NCBI GenBank assembly: GCA_009377575.1
Contig: WHTU01000006.1
Location: 35,185 to 99,184 of the forward strand
Length of the DNA: 64,000 nt
Reading direction: 5' to 3'
Source: Nitrososphaeraceae archaeon
GTDB lineage: Archaea > Thermoproteota > Nitrososphaeria > Nitrososphaerales > Nitrososphaeraceae
The position numbers and the translations under genes are program-made. Positions 27,154-36,286 of the stretch are shown here, one piece after another. The number at the start of each line of letters is the position of its first letter. Position 1 is the stretch's first letter. The notes below the pieces were generated by a model that did no database searches, was not told the origin of the DNA, and saw nothing but the letters and a program-made list of their open reading frames with translations.

Positions 27154-27813
27154 CTAAACCATATCTCTGATATACTCAATTAGCTTCAAAGCATCTCTCT
27201 CTTTCAAACTCTTCCTATTGTCAACAATATAAGCCTCGAAGCGTCTTGCTTTATCATCCAACTTTGGAAATCTCTTGATGGTTTCTTCTACAATATTTTG
27301 GTATGTTCGAAATGGAAAATAAATATTCTTAGCGACCTTAGTGATGGCATATTTGGTTTCCTTATCGATAACCCCTTTCCTCAATGATAGGTATAGGTTA
27401 TACCGAATATCCACCATGGCTTCAGATTGGAGTTGGTACAAGTCTTGGGAAAACGTTACAGCCACTTCGTCGTCCGCATCTAGTTTCCCGTACTTAAACA
27501 GCTCGAATATTTTTCCGATACCAATCATACCGAATTTCTCCAGTTCAACAGCCCGCAGAGCCCCGATGCTTGATGATCCAATTACGATAGTATTGTTTCT
27601 GACTATCAACTGATAGACTTCTATAGGTGTGGGCGGATAATCAAGCAAGAAATATCCATCAATTAATCCTACCACAGTCTCTCTGTCGTCCAACGACATA
27701 ATCAACCTGATTAAATCTCCTTTTTTCGCTGGAGGTCGGTAGTCAGCCTCTAACACATTTCGTGCCTTTTCAGTATCTAAACTAGGACCAACAAAAACAA
27801 TTGCGTTTTTCAT
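27154..27813 (-). CDS. tfuA: TfuA-like protein
   Basis: A 219-residue protein from the ATG at 27813, which overlaps the YcaO stop codon by ATGA, so translation is coupled. The long frame to 27915 is inside YcaO and not used. It matches the TfuA family: IVFVGPSL at the start, YRPPAKKGDL near residues 26-35, VVGLIDGYFLLDYP, the conserved GSSSIGALRAVELEKFGMIG and DDEVAVTFS. TfuA is the partner of YcaO in archaea; in methanogens the pair installs thioglycine in methyl-CoM reductase. That enzyme is not expected in this organism, so the target must be something else. Confidence 0.9.
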   Translation of the reverse strand: MKNAIVFVGPSLDTEKARNVLEADYRPPAKKGDLIRLIMSLDDRETVVGLIDGYFLLDYPPTPIEVYQLIVRNNTIVIGSSSIGALRAVELEKFGMIGIGKIFELFKYGKLDADDEVAVTFSQDLYQLQSEAMVDIRYNLYLSLRKGVIDKETKYAITKVAKNIYFPFRTYQNIVEETIKRFPKLDDKARRFEAYIVDNRKSLKERDALKLIEYIRDMV

Positions 27814-29117
27814 ATCTTGAAATAATCCCTCGCCCTTTGACCTACTACAGATTTTGTGAACTTGAATGTTTCCATACCTGGCACGATGGCCCGTACTACA
27901 GGAACTCCTATCCACGGTACGGTTAAATCCACTACAATGGCTTTCTTTAATCCTACGGCTTTAAGCTGGCGGAGGATCAACCTTATATCATCTAGTATGT
28001 TTTCATTGTAGGAGCTATCTACCTCCGAGAGACAGATCTTTCGTTCTGAACTCACGAATTGCCACGACCTCTTATCCTCTGAATTTTCACCTACGTAATT
28101 AATTTTGCGAAGATCGTCTCGAGAACCTTGAATATTGGCCGCGCGAGTCTGTGCAAGTTCGGTAATTGCCCTTACCAAGGCAATCCTGGCATCTGGGTGT
28201 GTACCCGTTCCTTCAGCAAGGTAACCATAATTTTGAGTCAGCCACTCAACGCTTGCAGCATTGAATGTGGGTATTCCCACATTACTAGTGATGTCCTTGA
28301 CTATCAAGGATATATTTGCGGCCTTAAACCTACTCACTAAATTCTTCGCCGATTGATTGATGGTATCTTCTAGATCGAGCATAGGAAATAAGTTTGGTTC
28401 ATCAACCATAACATCCGAAGTAATTTCGTTGATCGGGTACCCATTCTCCTTAAACTTGTTTGTTAAGAGCTTTATTAGATGATATGGAAAGGCGCTCGAA
28501 CGTAAGTCTGCTAAACTAGACGCATCTCGCTCAACAACTTCGCACAAAGCATGACATACTGCTTCTTCCATGACATTTCCCGACGCAAGTCCATTTGTAT
28601 GAGAGAAAGAGAACGGATTGACAGCCATACCGTCTTGAGTGTATCTAAACAACACCAAAGCGGCAGGTACTAAAATTTGTTCGTATGAGACAAGATCAAA
28701 GCCCTGAATGTAATCCATTATCAAATCATCCTTATATTGAACAGAGAGGGGTTCGCAAATCTCATCCGCACTAAGGATATTATATTTTTTTGACAGCTCA
28801 AAATATGAACCTCTGATAACTGGACGTTCACAGCTACTAGGCAATGAAGAGTATCGTTCTATGGCTTCCATAAGGCCGCTTGTCCTTGCCTGCTTCATGG
28901 TGAAACCCTTACCACTGTAAACCCATATGTAATCCTCAGTACCGGGGAGAACAACTGAATAATTGGGTATTCCGAGTCTGTCCAGATGGGTAATGTTTCC
29001 AACACGAGTCACCCCAATCTGTTTTGTGATTGGTTCCACTGCGAAAAGCGTCTTTTCAGGCGGTTGGATTCTGCTAGTGCCATTTTTTGACCATTTAATC
29101 CGGTCTATCAGTCGCAA
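27810..29117 (-). CDS. ycaO: YcaO-domain protein (ATP-dependent cyclodehydratase/thioamide type)
   Basis: A 435-residue YcaO protein. ATP-binding/Mg motifs are seen at EAIER (residues 84-88), EEAVCHALCEVVERD (184-198), AEGTGTHPD (301-309) and RAITELAQTRA (316-326). The C-terminus is RARDYFKI, without the PxPxP tail of azoline-forming enzymes, which fits thioamidation-type or non-azoline YcaOs. It starts with TTG at 29117; the only stop-bounded alternatives upstream lack a start codon. It is coupled to tfuA (ATGA). YcaO enzymes activate a peptide amide with ATP to form heterocycles or thioamides. The divergent small protein at 29216 is a possible substrate or recognition peptide. Confidence 0.93.
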   Translation of the reverse strand: MRLIDRIKWSKNGTSRIQPPEKTLFAVEPITKQIGVTRVGNITHLDRLGIPNYSVVLPGTEDYIWVYSGKGFTMKQARTSGLMEAIERYSSLPSSCERPVIRGSYFELSKKYNILSADEICEPLSVQYKDDLIMDYIQGFDLVSYEQILVPAALVLFRYTQDGMAVNPFSFSHTNGLASGNVMEEAVCHALCEVVERDASSLADLRSSAFPYHLIKLLTNKFKENGYPINEITSDVMVDEPNLFPMLDLEDTINQSAKNLVSRFKAANISLIVKDITSNVGIPTFNAASVEWLTQNYGYLAEGTGTHPDARIALVRAITELAQTRAANIQGSRDDLRKINYVGENSEDKRSWQFVSSERKICLSEVDSSYNENILDDIRLILRQLKAVGLKKAIVVDLTVPWIGVPVVRAIVPGMETFKFTKSVVGQRARDYFKI

Positions 29118-29215
29118 TGCATATTCGAAATTAATTTTTCAGCATAATAATGTTCTTGTTAGATACAGCAGGTAGAAAACTACAAATTAAGATGGTATAT
29201 ACAGCCTGATTCTGA

Positions 29216-29389
29216 TTGGAAAGTAGAAAGGGGGATGCAAGAATTGTTGGTGACATACTTCTCAAAGCAGCTAGCGAACCAGATTTCAGAAGGCTCCTGC
29301 TTACAGAACCGAGTAAGGTGTTAGATGATTATGATATATCCCCTGAAGCAAAGTCTATAATTAAAAATGTGATCGATGATTTCAAGTAA
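29216..29389 (+). CDS. NHLP/Os1348-like leader-type small protein
   Basis: A 57-residue frame read directly, starting at TTG 29216 (the codon directly after an in-frame stop) and ending at TAA 29387-29389. The centre reads VGDILLKAASEPDFRRLLL then EPSKVLDDYDISPEAKSII, the 'helix - DPxFRxxLLxDP - helix' pattern of Os1348-family NHLP clan proteins, which serve as leader-type peptides in RiPP systems. There is no Cys- or Ser/Thr-rich core after the domain; it stops in DFK. It shares its upstream region with ycaO. A TATATA stretch lies at 29196-29201. Family assignment is from pattern; the start codon is the weak point. Confidence 0.72.
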   Translation: MESRKGDARIVGDILLKAASEPDFRRLLLTEPSKVLDDYDISPEAKSIIKNVIDDFK

Positions 29390-29899
29390 TTCAATGGATT
29401 GATATAATGTCCCCCGCCTCTGACCCACAACTATTCATTGGTAGCCTCTTACACTCATGTGTATTCCCTCCTAGTGTACTCTCTAACGGGGATAACAAGG
29501 GAGATTGTAGACGTATATATTTGAATAATACTGTCTAAGTGATGGTTTAGTTCAATTAGCGGAAGAAATACTTCAATGGTCCTAAATCATAGGCGTATCC
29601 TCAAATGCAGCGTTACTTACATATATTCACGGGGTAGGAATTCAGGATAATGGCCCAAAATGTAACAAGTTTCATGATACCGGTCTTTGATTATGTCAGA
29701 TCGCATACTCACCTAAAAACGCCAGTAGAAAATTTCAGTAAGGGTGAATGAGGATATAAAACTAGGCGTCTGCTAGCTTAGTATGTACACTCCTTCTAGT
29801 ATGATTCACAGCTTACAATTAGCAGGGAAATCGACTTCGATGACTCGGCTCAAAATACCCACTAGATCACATTCGTTGTTCACAGTGTTAGCATCCTTC
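29390..29899. other. Gene-poor region downstream of the leader-like protein
   Basis: About 510 bases between the small protein and the convergent pheT. A 33-codon frame at 29650-29751 (plus strand, starts MAQNVTSFM) has a faintly CBS-like start but is probably chance. No RNA fold recognised. If the leader-like protein has a second component, this is where it should be looked for. Confidence 0.35.
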
Positions 29900-31573
29900 T
29901 CAAATCGATCCTCGAAATGAAATTAGAAACGAAGAAAGATCTATTTCGTAGGCTGCCACAGGCACACGCATCCTATGACTTTGCCTTACGAAATCACTAA
30001 TTTCGCCTATTCTCCCCACTATCTTTCCTTCTACCATAATATCCGCAGAGCGATCATTGGTGTATTCTCCATTATGAGAACTCGGTATTGTTGTCACATC
30101 TTTACCAAACCCAACTTTCAAAAAGGCTTGCAATATTGATTTGATACTGGTATAGTCGGCTCTATTGTAAGCAACTGCTACACAAAGATGCCATTTTTCA
30201 GTTTCAGTTCCCCCTTTTGTAAACACCTTGCCAACCTCAAAGATATTCTGTGGATATGAGCTATGGATATTATGTCCAATAGTATCAACTAGCGAAGGAA
30301 GAAGAGAATTACGCAAAATATCCTGTCCGGATACCAGAGAATTCTCAATCTTAAAAATTGACGACTCATCAGCCTTCAGCCCCATGGATTCAAACTGCAG
30401 AAGCCTCGAAACTATAACAACATTTCTGATTTCCAATAGCCCAAGACCAACTAATACCTCTTTGATCTTATCGATAAGAACAGACTTTGTGTCCCTGCTT
30501 CCAGTTACATTAACCATTGGTATTGTTGGGGAGAGTTTGAATATTCCAAGCCCGATCATCACCTCCTCAATCAAATCTCTAACCTGCCGAACGTCATTTC
30601 TATACCTAGGTACTACACACGTGAGCGTTCTACGTCCTAAATTCTTTGTGCCTAACCGACTACGAGCTGCAGCCCTAACAATTTCCTCTCGAGAAAATTC
30701 GGTTCCTAGACATCTATTTATCTCCGTAAAACTCGCGGATACTGGCAGGGGCCTCATATCTGGAGATTTAATTGAAGACCCGTCATTTTCACTTATTGTA
30801 ACGTGATAAACCTTGAACTTCAGGTCGGACAATGTCGCAGCATAAATAGCTGAAATAAGATCAGCTACTTTTGGGTCGATTGCAGTGACCTCAACAAATA
30901 TCCCCCTCGATAGATTGTCTAACATGGTAAATTTTGAATTTACAATGGGTGGGAACGATACAACCTGTTTTTTTATATCTAGCAGTATAGGGAACTCGTT
31001 TGGCCTTCTAAGCAAATAAGAATACTTCTTACCCACATCTGTTGAATTCAAGATCTCGTTGAGTGAAAGGGTTTGACTCGAATCTAGGGGAATAAACGAA
31101 ACTTCCCTACCAACTGCAGAGTAACATAGAGGGAACCGTATCCTTTCAAGATTATGCAAGCCTATAGATGCTGTCTTCCTTCTATTACATATTCCCGAAT
31201 GCAGATCTTCTTGCATATCTATTAACATCTTGATAATGTCGCTATCTAACGCTCTATCCTTACCAACTATTGCCCTAATGTAGGGTCTAATCGATTTTAC
31301 TGATTTGGTTGTCTGGACCTTAAACCTCTTGTCATTATTTATTTCATATTTGGGAATTCCCGTTTCTAATCCGAGATACCCCTTTAAGGCACGCACAATT
31401 CCGTAATAGGATGAAAAGTCTGGCCGATTTGGATTGTATTCTATTCTAATATGCTTCTTAGTTCTACCTTCGATATCAAGGCCTATGAAAGGCATGGAGG
31501 AGATGATATCTTCAAGCGAGTTTGTGGGAAACGACTCAGCTAGGACGGTCAGTGGGACTTCTACAACTGGCAT
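29900..31573 (-). CDS. pheT: Phenylalanine-tRNA ligase beta subunit
   Basis: About 557 residues from the ATG at 31573 (GTG at 31594 would add seven), beginning MPVVEVPLTVLAES, the usual archaeal PheT start. It is the archaeal/eukaryotic short form without the N-terminal OB domain. Domains: B1-like domain (residues 1-80), B3/4 editing domain (about 90-250), B5 (PVSASFTEINRCLGTEFSRE, about 270-330) and a catalytic-like core. It pairs with PheS in a heterotetramer that charges tRNA-Phe. It overlaps the pheS stop by 13 bp. Confidence 0.95.
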   Translation of the reverse strand: MPVVEVPLTVLAESFPTNSLEDIISSMPFIGLDIEGRTKKHIRIEYNPNRPDFSSYYGIVRALKGYLGLETGIPKYEINNDKRFKVQTTKSVKSIRPYIRAIVGKDRALDSDIIKMLIDMQEDLHSGICNRRKTASIGLHNLERIRFPLCYSAVGREVSFIPLDSSQTLSLNEILNSTDVGKKYSYLLRRPNEFPILLDIKKQVVSFPPIVNSKFTMLDNLSRGIFVEVTAIDPKVADLISAIYAATLSDLKFKVYHVTISENDGSSIKSPDMRPLPVSASFTEINRCLGTEFSREEIVRAAARSRLGTKNLGRRTLTCVVPRYRNDVRQVRDLIEEVMIGLGIFKLSPTIPMVNVTGSRDTKSVLIDKIKEVLVGLGLLEIRNVVIVSRLLQFESMGLKADESSIFKIENSLVSGQDILRNSLLPSLVDTIGHNIHSSYPQNIFEVGKVFTKGGTETEKWHLCVAVAYNRADYTSIKSILQAFLKVGFGKDVTTIPSSHNGEYTNDRSADIMVEGKIVGRIGEISDFVRQSHRMRVPVAAYEIDLSSFLISFRGSI

Positions 31574-33072
31574 TTGGGAACGCTCCTTAACCACTCAATC
31601 TTGTTGCTGTAAAGTGTTCTTATATCATCTATGCCAAGACGTAACATTGCGAGACGCTCGAGTCCTCCTCCCCAAGCAAGAACCGGATTTCTTATCTTCA
31701 TGGGAATCGTGACCTCATCCCTAAATATTCCCATCCCAAAGAGTTCCAACCATTTGTCGATTTTTTCGATGTACACCATTGACTGTAACGATGGTTCAGT
31801 GTACGGAAAAAACGTAGGCCAAAACTTTACTTTTTGGATCCCTAATTTGTGGTAGAATTCCAATTGTAACCCCATTAGATCCCTTATGGAGGCGTCAGGT
31901 TTCGTGACTATACCTTCAATCTGAAAAAATTCAGAGAGATGGCCCTTCGTTACTTTTTCATTTCTAAATACAGTCCCCACTGAGAAGATCTTTGCTTCAT
32001 CAGATTGGGTATCTGCCAGATACTTCAATGTGACCGGTGTTGTATGTGTACGTAAAACTAAGCGATTGGACTCTCGAATATCCCAAGCATTCATTGAATT
32101 CTTGTTGTGTATTTCAGAAACATTCGCGATCTGCTCTTCGTTCGCAATTTCCTCTACATTTTTCATGCCAGAAAGATAGTATGTATCATGCATCTCCCTG
32201 GCAGGATGATCCTGAAGTGTAAACAATGCATCAAAATTCCAAAAGGAAGTCTGGATAATATCACCATCTATCTCAGTAAATCCTAAGCTCAAGAAAATCT
32301 CTTTAATCTCTGCAATTAAATCAGTTAATGGGTGCGTTTTGCCTGGTAACGCAGTTTTAACAGCAGCTTCAAGGTCTAATACGAAACTGTTCGGTCGATC
32401 TTCTGTTCTAGTATTTGATTTAGCGAACTCTGTGTGGGGGGATTTGGAAACAGAGATTTCAGCAGCAGTTGCCTGCCCTACTGGCGTTAAAGATATAGTA
32501 ACAACTTGTTGTTGAAGCTTTTTTAGATAATTTGGCCTCCTTAGAAGAAGCTCGACACCTTTCTTCTCAAGGTCATTTAGTTCAGTTTCAGAGAGTCTTT
32601 GCGCACTTCTGAATCTTTCAATGACTCTTTCTTCTGGCGAGATCTCTGTTACTGACTGGCTAATTTTTAGATTAGCTTTATTTGTATTACTAGATGCCTG
32701 AAGCAACCAATGGTTTTGATCTCTTGCGATCCTGATAGCTGCACCCAATTCATCCTTTTCAAATGCCCGCGTCTTTGCAAGCAATGCCATCCCTTTATCA
32801 GGCTCTAGTTGAATGGCACTGACCAGCCTCCTCTCAGGTAATCCGTTGGCTAGAGCAGATCTCCCTCGATCATCCAATTCAAAGAAGACAGATAAGTCTT
32901 GAGAGATCAAGATTAGCTTTTTGAATTTTAGCCGTTCCACTCCTCTCCTCACCTGGTCAATTGTCAAGTCGCTCTTGTCTGACAATGTTTCAATTGTGAC
33001 AGATCCGTCTTTACCTACAAGTTCGAGAATCTTTTTCTCGATAGGGTGTAAAGCAGTTACTTTATAAGTCAT
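31561..33072 (-). CDS. pheS: Phenylalanine-tRNA ligase alpha subunit
   Basis: A 503-residue protein of the archaeal/eukaryotic form. An N-terminal pair of winged helices (residues about 1-75 and beyond: LVGKDGSVTIETLSDKSD) is followed by the class II core from about 240: FWNFDALFTLQDHPAREMHD (motif 1 region), RTHTTPVTLKYLA (motif 2), FFQIEGIVTKPDASIRDL, and GGGLERLAMLRLGIDDIR (motif 3). It starts at ATG 33072, 74 bp from the divergent trpS, and forms an operon with pheT. Confidence 0.96.
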   Translation of the reverse strand: MTYKVTALHPIEKKILELVGKDGSVTIETLSDKSDLTIDQVRRGVERLKFKKLILISQDLSVFFELDDRGRSALANGLPERRLVSAIQLEPDKGMALLAKTRAFEKDELGAAIRIARDQNHWLLQASSNTNKANLKISQSVTEISPEERVIERFRSAQRLSETELNDLEKKGVELLLRRPNYLKKLQQQVVTISLTPVGQATAAEISVSKSPHTEFAKSNTRTEDRPNSFVLDLEAAVKTALPGKTHPLTDLIAEIKEIFLSLGFTEIDGDIIQTSFWNFDALFTLQDHPAREMHDTYYLSGMKNVEEIANEEQIANVSEIHNKNSMNAWDIRESNRLVLRTHTTPVTLKYLADTQSDEAKIFSVGTVFRNEKVTKGHLSEFFQIEGIVTKPDASIRDLMGLQLEFYHKLGIQKVKFWPTFFPYTEPSLQSMVYIEKIDKWLELFGMGIFRDEVTIPMKIRNPVLAWGGGLERLAMLRLGIDDIRTLYSNKIEWLRSVPKCQL

Positions 33073-33146
33073 AATTTGATTTTAATCTTCTCAGTGAAGA
33101 ACACTTTTTAAACGTTTAATCAGCTCATCCCCATAAAATAATTGAA

Positions 33147-34328
33147 ATGAATGCACGTGATGAAGAAATCGAAGAGTCATCATTTAATGAAACAGGCAAT
33201 TTAAGGGGGGATTATAACGTGACACCATGGCAGGTCGACGGAGTTGTTGACTATAATAAAATTGTCCAAGATTTCGGTACTCGATTAATCACTCCTGAAA
33301 TTATCGAGAAATTGAGGATGTTCACCGGACAAATTCATCCTCTCTTATCACGTGGCTTTTTCTTTTCTCACAGGGACTTTGACATAGTTCTGGATGCATA
33401 CAAGAATGGGGAGAATTTTTACCTTTATACAGGGAGAGGCCCTTCTGGTCATGTTCATATGGGTCATCTGATGCCTTGGTTTTTTACAAAACATCTCCAA
33501 GATACATTCAGATCCAGACTGTTATTTCAGATAACTGATGACGAAAAATTTCTCTACAGTCAACATCTTAGCTTGCAAGACGTGGAGAAGTATGCCTACG
33601 ACAATATTCTTGACGTTATAGCAATGGGATTTGATCCAAAGCTGACTAGAATCATAATTGATACAAAGAATATAAAGGCTTTATATCCTCTTTATTTAGA
33701 GATCTCAAAAAGGTTAACTTTTTCTACTGCAAAGGCCGTATTTGGATATAGACCCTCATCTAATATCGGAATGATAAGTTTTCCCGCTATTCAGGCCGCT
33801 CCTTGCTTCTTGCCGTCATTGATCGAACAAAAACCGACACGTGTTCTAATACCTGCCGCGATTGATCAGGATCCGTATTGGAGGATTACGAGAGATGTCG
33901 CTGAAAAGATGGGGTACTATAAACCTGCCCAAGTCCACAGTAAGTTTGTACCGAGCCTTGAAATGAATGGTAAGATGTCATCTTCAAAACCAACTAGTGC
34001 TATTTTTACAACCGACGACCCAGAAACGATTGAAAGCAAGATCTCTGGCGCGTACACCGGTGGGCAGCCGTCTGTTGGACTACAAAGAATGTTAGGTGGA
34101 GATCCAGATGCATGCCCTGTCTTTTGGTACCTAAGCCATTTCTTTGACGATGGAAAGGTATCGTTTGAGCGATCTCTAAAATGTAGAACAGGTAATTTAC
34201 TATGTGGCGAATGTAAATCTGATCTTACCATTCAGACTAAGTTATTTATATCTGAGTTTACTAGACGAAGAGATCAAGCAAGGAATCAAATCGCTAGGTT
34301 CCTTTATGAGGACAATCCCTTTGATTAG
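33147..34328 (+). CDS. trpS: Tryptophan-tRNA ligase
   Basis: A 393-residue class I aminoacyl-tRNA synthetase of the archaeal/eukaryotic TrpRS type. The HIGH-type motif is GRGPSGHVHMGHL (about residues 97-108), and the KMSKS-type is GKMSSS near residue 275. An N-terminal extension with YNVTPWQVDG (residues 23-32) is the TrpRS N-terminal beta-patch. The tryptophan pocket region ALYPLYLEISKRLTFS precedes. The ATG at 33147 gives the typical length. It is divergent from pheS and its end overlaps the following small gene by 23 bp. Confidence 0.93.
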   Translation: MNARDEEIEESSFNETGNLRGDYNVTPWQVDGVVDYNKIVQDFGTRLITPEIIEKLRMFTGQIHPLLSRGFFFSHRDFDIVLDAYKNGENFYLYTGRGPSGHVHMGHLMPWFFTKHLQDTFRSRLLFQITDDEKFLYSQHLSLQDVEKYAYDNILDVIAMGFDPKLTRIIIDTKNIKALYPLYLEISKRLTFSTAKAVFGYRPSSNIGMISFPAIQAAPCFLPSLIEQKPTRVLIPAAIDQDPYWRITRDVAEKMGYYKPAQVHSKFVPSLEMNGKMSSSKPTSAIFTTDDPETIESKISGAYTGGQPSVGLQRMLGGDPDACPVFWYLSHFFDDGKVSFERSLKCRTGNLLCGECKSDLTIQTKLFISEFTRRRDQARNQIARFLYEDNPFD

Positions 34329-34617
34329 CGATACAAGGAACACAGAAGATATAGTATGCGAAGATGAGTACGAAGCTGAGAAGCTAATGTGGATATTATC
34401 CTCAAACAGAAAAGAGCATAAACTCAAACATGCAGCCACAGTCGGTGAGAAAGAAATGATTGTGGTTTTGGATGACGACAGTTCGCATAGCGTAATGATG
34501 TCAGACGAAGAATCAGCTGATAAGCTTCAAAAGACTGCTCATAAGATACTTTTGGAGGGGAGGAAGCCCCTCTCTATTCGCACCCACAAGAACACAGTCT
34601 ATATTGATATGGAATAA
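34306..34617 (+). CDS. Conserved-looking hypothetical protein, downstream of trpS
   Basis: A 103-residue protein from the ATG at 34306; a longer frame from 34204 lies within trpS and is not used. Rich in Asp/Glu/Lys/Ser, with an alternating pattern of helix (EYEAEKLMWILSSNR), strand (MIVVLDDDSSHSVMM) and helix (SADKLQKTAHKILLEG). The overlap of 23 bp with trpS shows translational coupling. The family is unknown to me. The thaumarchaeal gene order may place it regularly after trpS, but I cannot test this. Confidence 0.65.
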   Translation: MRTIPLISDTRNTEDIVCEDEYEAEKLMWILSSNRKEHKLKHAATVGEKEMIVVLDDDSSHSVMMSDEESADKLQKTAHKILLEGRKPLSIRTHKNTVYIDME

Positions 34618-34860
34618 AGGTTCATGCTACACGTCTCGCTCAGAATTATCATATCAGTCAAATTCGTCGCATTTGTAATGCGGTCGTTGTTATAATATTC
34701 GAAGCCAAGACATTTCCAAAAATATAGTCAGGCCGTAAACCGTTAGTTGAATGAACATGTTCCACGCTAAAAAGCATTTTACACATCTTTAGGATTTTGG
34801 TCTCTAGAATGGTCACAGAAAGGGTTTCGATTATAAGGCTGAAGATTACTATGATCCACT

Positions 34861-35343
34861 CTACTTTTTCAAGACTCTCCCGTACCTATCTATCTCTCCA
34901 TCACGAATTCTAGAAGATGAGAGTGGTTGTCCGTCTTTTGCCTTTAGCATCGTAACTGTAACTATTACCAGTGGGTCAAAGCCTCTCCTTGATCGAATCC
35001 TATTAATTTCATGTCCCTTCGGTTCTGTTTCTTCACTGACTACCAGAGCTTGGAGATTTTTGTCGGTGCTAGTGGGTCCAAAAGCGTCATTTAGTTCTTT
35101 AATCTCAAATTTTACATTTCCAAACTCATCATGTATGAATTGAACTAATCGAGTTACCCTAGATTCGAACCTATGTCTTAGCCTATTCTTACCTTTCCTT
35201 GTTTCTGCGAAATTGTCACTTGATACCCCTATGACCACACATTTTCCCAAACTAAACGCTCTAGTTAGCAATTCCCGATGTCCAGCATGAATTTCATCGA
35301 ATGTACCTCCCGTGGCTACTAAATCAAATTGTGATGAAGACAC
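34861..35343 (-). CDS. coaD: Pantetheine-phosphate adenylyltransferase, archaeal type
   Basis: A 160-residue nucleotidyltransferase with the T-G-G-T-F-D-x-[I/L]-H-x-G-H motif (TGGTFDEIHAGHRELL, residues 12-27), VVIGVSSDNF, and SSSRIRDGEID (the ISSSxIR motif of the family) near the end. It converts 4'-phosphopantetheine and ATP to dephospho-CoA, the fourth step of CoA synthesis. Archaeal members are about 150-160 residues. Start is GTG at 35343. Stand-alone gene; the ferredoxin gene upstream is on the same strand but over 100 bp away. Confidence 0.93.
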   Translation of the reverse strand: MSSSQFDLVATGGTFDEIHAGHRELLTRAFSLGKCVVIGVSSDNFAETRKGKNRLRHRFESRVTRLVQFIHDEFGNVKFEIKELNDAFGPTSTDKNLQALVVSEETEPKGHEINRIRSRRGFDPLVIVTVTMLKAKDGQPLSSSRIRDGEIDRYGRVLKK

Positions 35344-35455
35344 GTCGACTAACTAGGGTTTCCCTAGATTGATGAGTTAAAGATTCTTAAACTCGTCTCC
35401 AAATTATAGCAAGTAGCAGTCAAGATTTCTTCGATTCATTTGATTCTTAATGTTA

Positions 35456-36121
35456 TCATTTATTGAATATCTTGACACACTGTGGAGGACAGACATTTTC
35501 ACATGCCATACAAAATATACAATCCTTTTCTCTTATCATGAATGGTTTCTTTTCAGAGGCAGGATGTCCAGGAGTGTCAAGCCATTCGTAAACATTTACC
35601 GGACATGCTTCGATACAAGCTCCATCAGCTACACAGATATCAAAATCCACTGTAACTTCTGAACCCCAGATACCTAATCGTCCAGGAGCATCCACTTCAC
35701 CCCAGACCTTTATATCTTGAAATGTACCAACAACACTGCGTTTTGATTTAAAGTCAGGATCAATGGGACCTTCAACTTTAGAGTAACTTGTTCCATCCCC
35801 TGTCAAAGATATAGTTGTGGCACCACCAGCCGTTGCAGGAAGGCTCGGTTCGGGGGCTTGAGTTACCTTAGGCGTTGGAGCTGAAACTGTAACTGAAGCG
35901 GCTTGCTGGGCCGTAGCCGTGGTAGGAATAGCGGGCTTCGATGATACCATTAGGCCTGGTAAGCTTTTTTGCCTTTTCACTGGGCACAACTGATTGTGTA
36001 TGTCTTTCATGCTCTGAAGCGTGTTTGGGTTCTCGTGAAGCAATTGCGATCCACAATCTCCGCAAACATATTCGTTGGTAACTGACACAGATTTATATTC
36101 TCGCACGTCACTAATCAACAT
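35456..36121 (-). CDS. Ferredoxin with N-terminal zinc-finger extension
   Basis: A 221-residue protein with three parts. Residues 18-50 hold a C2HC-type finger ([25 protein letters not shown]). Residues 58-110 form an Ala/Thr/Val/Pro-rich flexible linker. Residues about 125-221 are a 2[4Fe-4S] Zn-type ferredoxin like that of Sulfolobus: [38 protein letters not shown] and [19 protein letters not shown]. In the first cluster motif one Cys position is Asp (VAD), as in Sulfolobus, which can give a [3Fe-4S] cluster. The ferredoxin probably serves as electron carrier; the extra zinc finger and linker point to docking. Confidence 0.88.
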   Translation of the reverse strand: MLISDVREYKSVSVTNEYVCGDCGSQLLHENPNTLQSMKDIHNQLCPVKRQKSLPGLMVSSKPAIPTTATAQQAASVTVSAPTPKVTQAPEPSLPATAGGATTISLTGDGTSYSKVEGPIDPDFKSKRSVVGTFQDIKVWGEVDAPGRLGIWGSEVTVDFDICVADGACIEACPVNVYEWLDTPGHPASEKKPFMIREKDCIFCMACENVCPPQCVKIFNK

Positions 36122-36286
36122 TTGGTGGATTCAGTGTGCCGCGCATGAACCGGAAGTGTTGTGAATCTGTCACTACTGGAATCGCGAACCGAGCCTCTAA
36201 AATTGTTAGCCCTGGATTTTCCTATAACCGTTACGTATCAGGCTCCAACAAGGATAATATTCTTCAAATATTGATTGAAGATTACA

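Noticed and set aside
27814..27915. N-terminal extension of TfuA
   Set aside because: Lies inside ycaO; TfuA family similarity starts at the ATG at 27813.
29650..29751. 33-codon frame with a CBS-like start (MAQNVTSFM)
   Set aside because: Too short for a CBS domain and no second motif; probably chance, although a remnant cannot be excluded.
34204..34305. N-terminal extension of the gene after trpS
   Set aside because: It is within trpS in another frame; the ATG at 34306 is natural.
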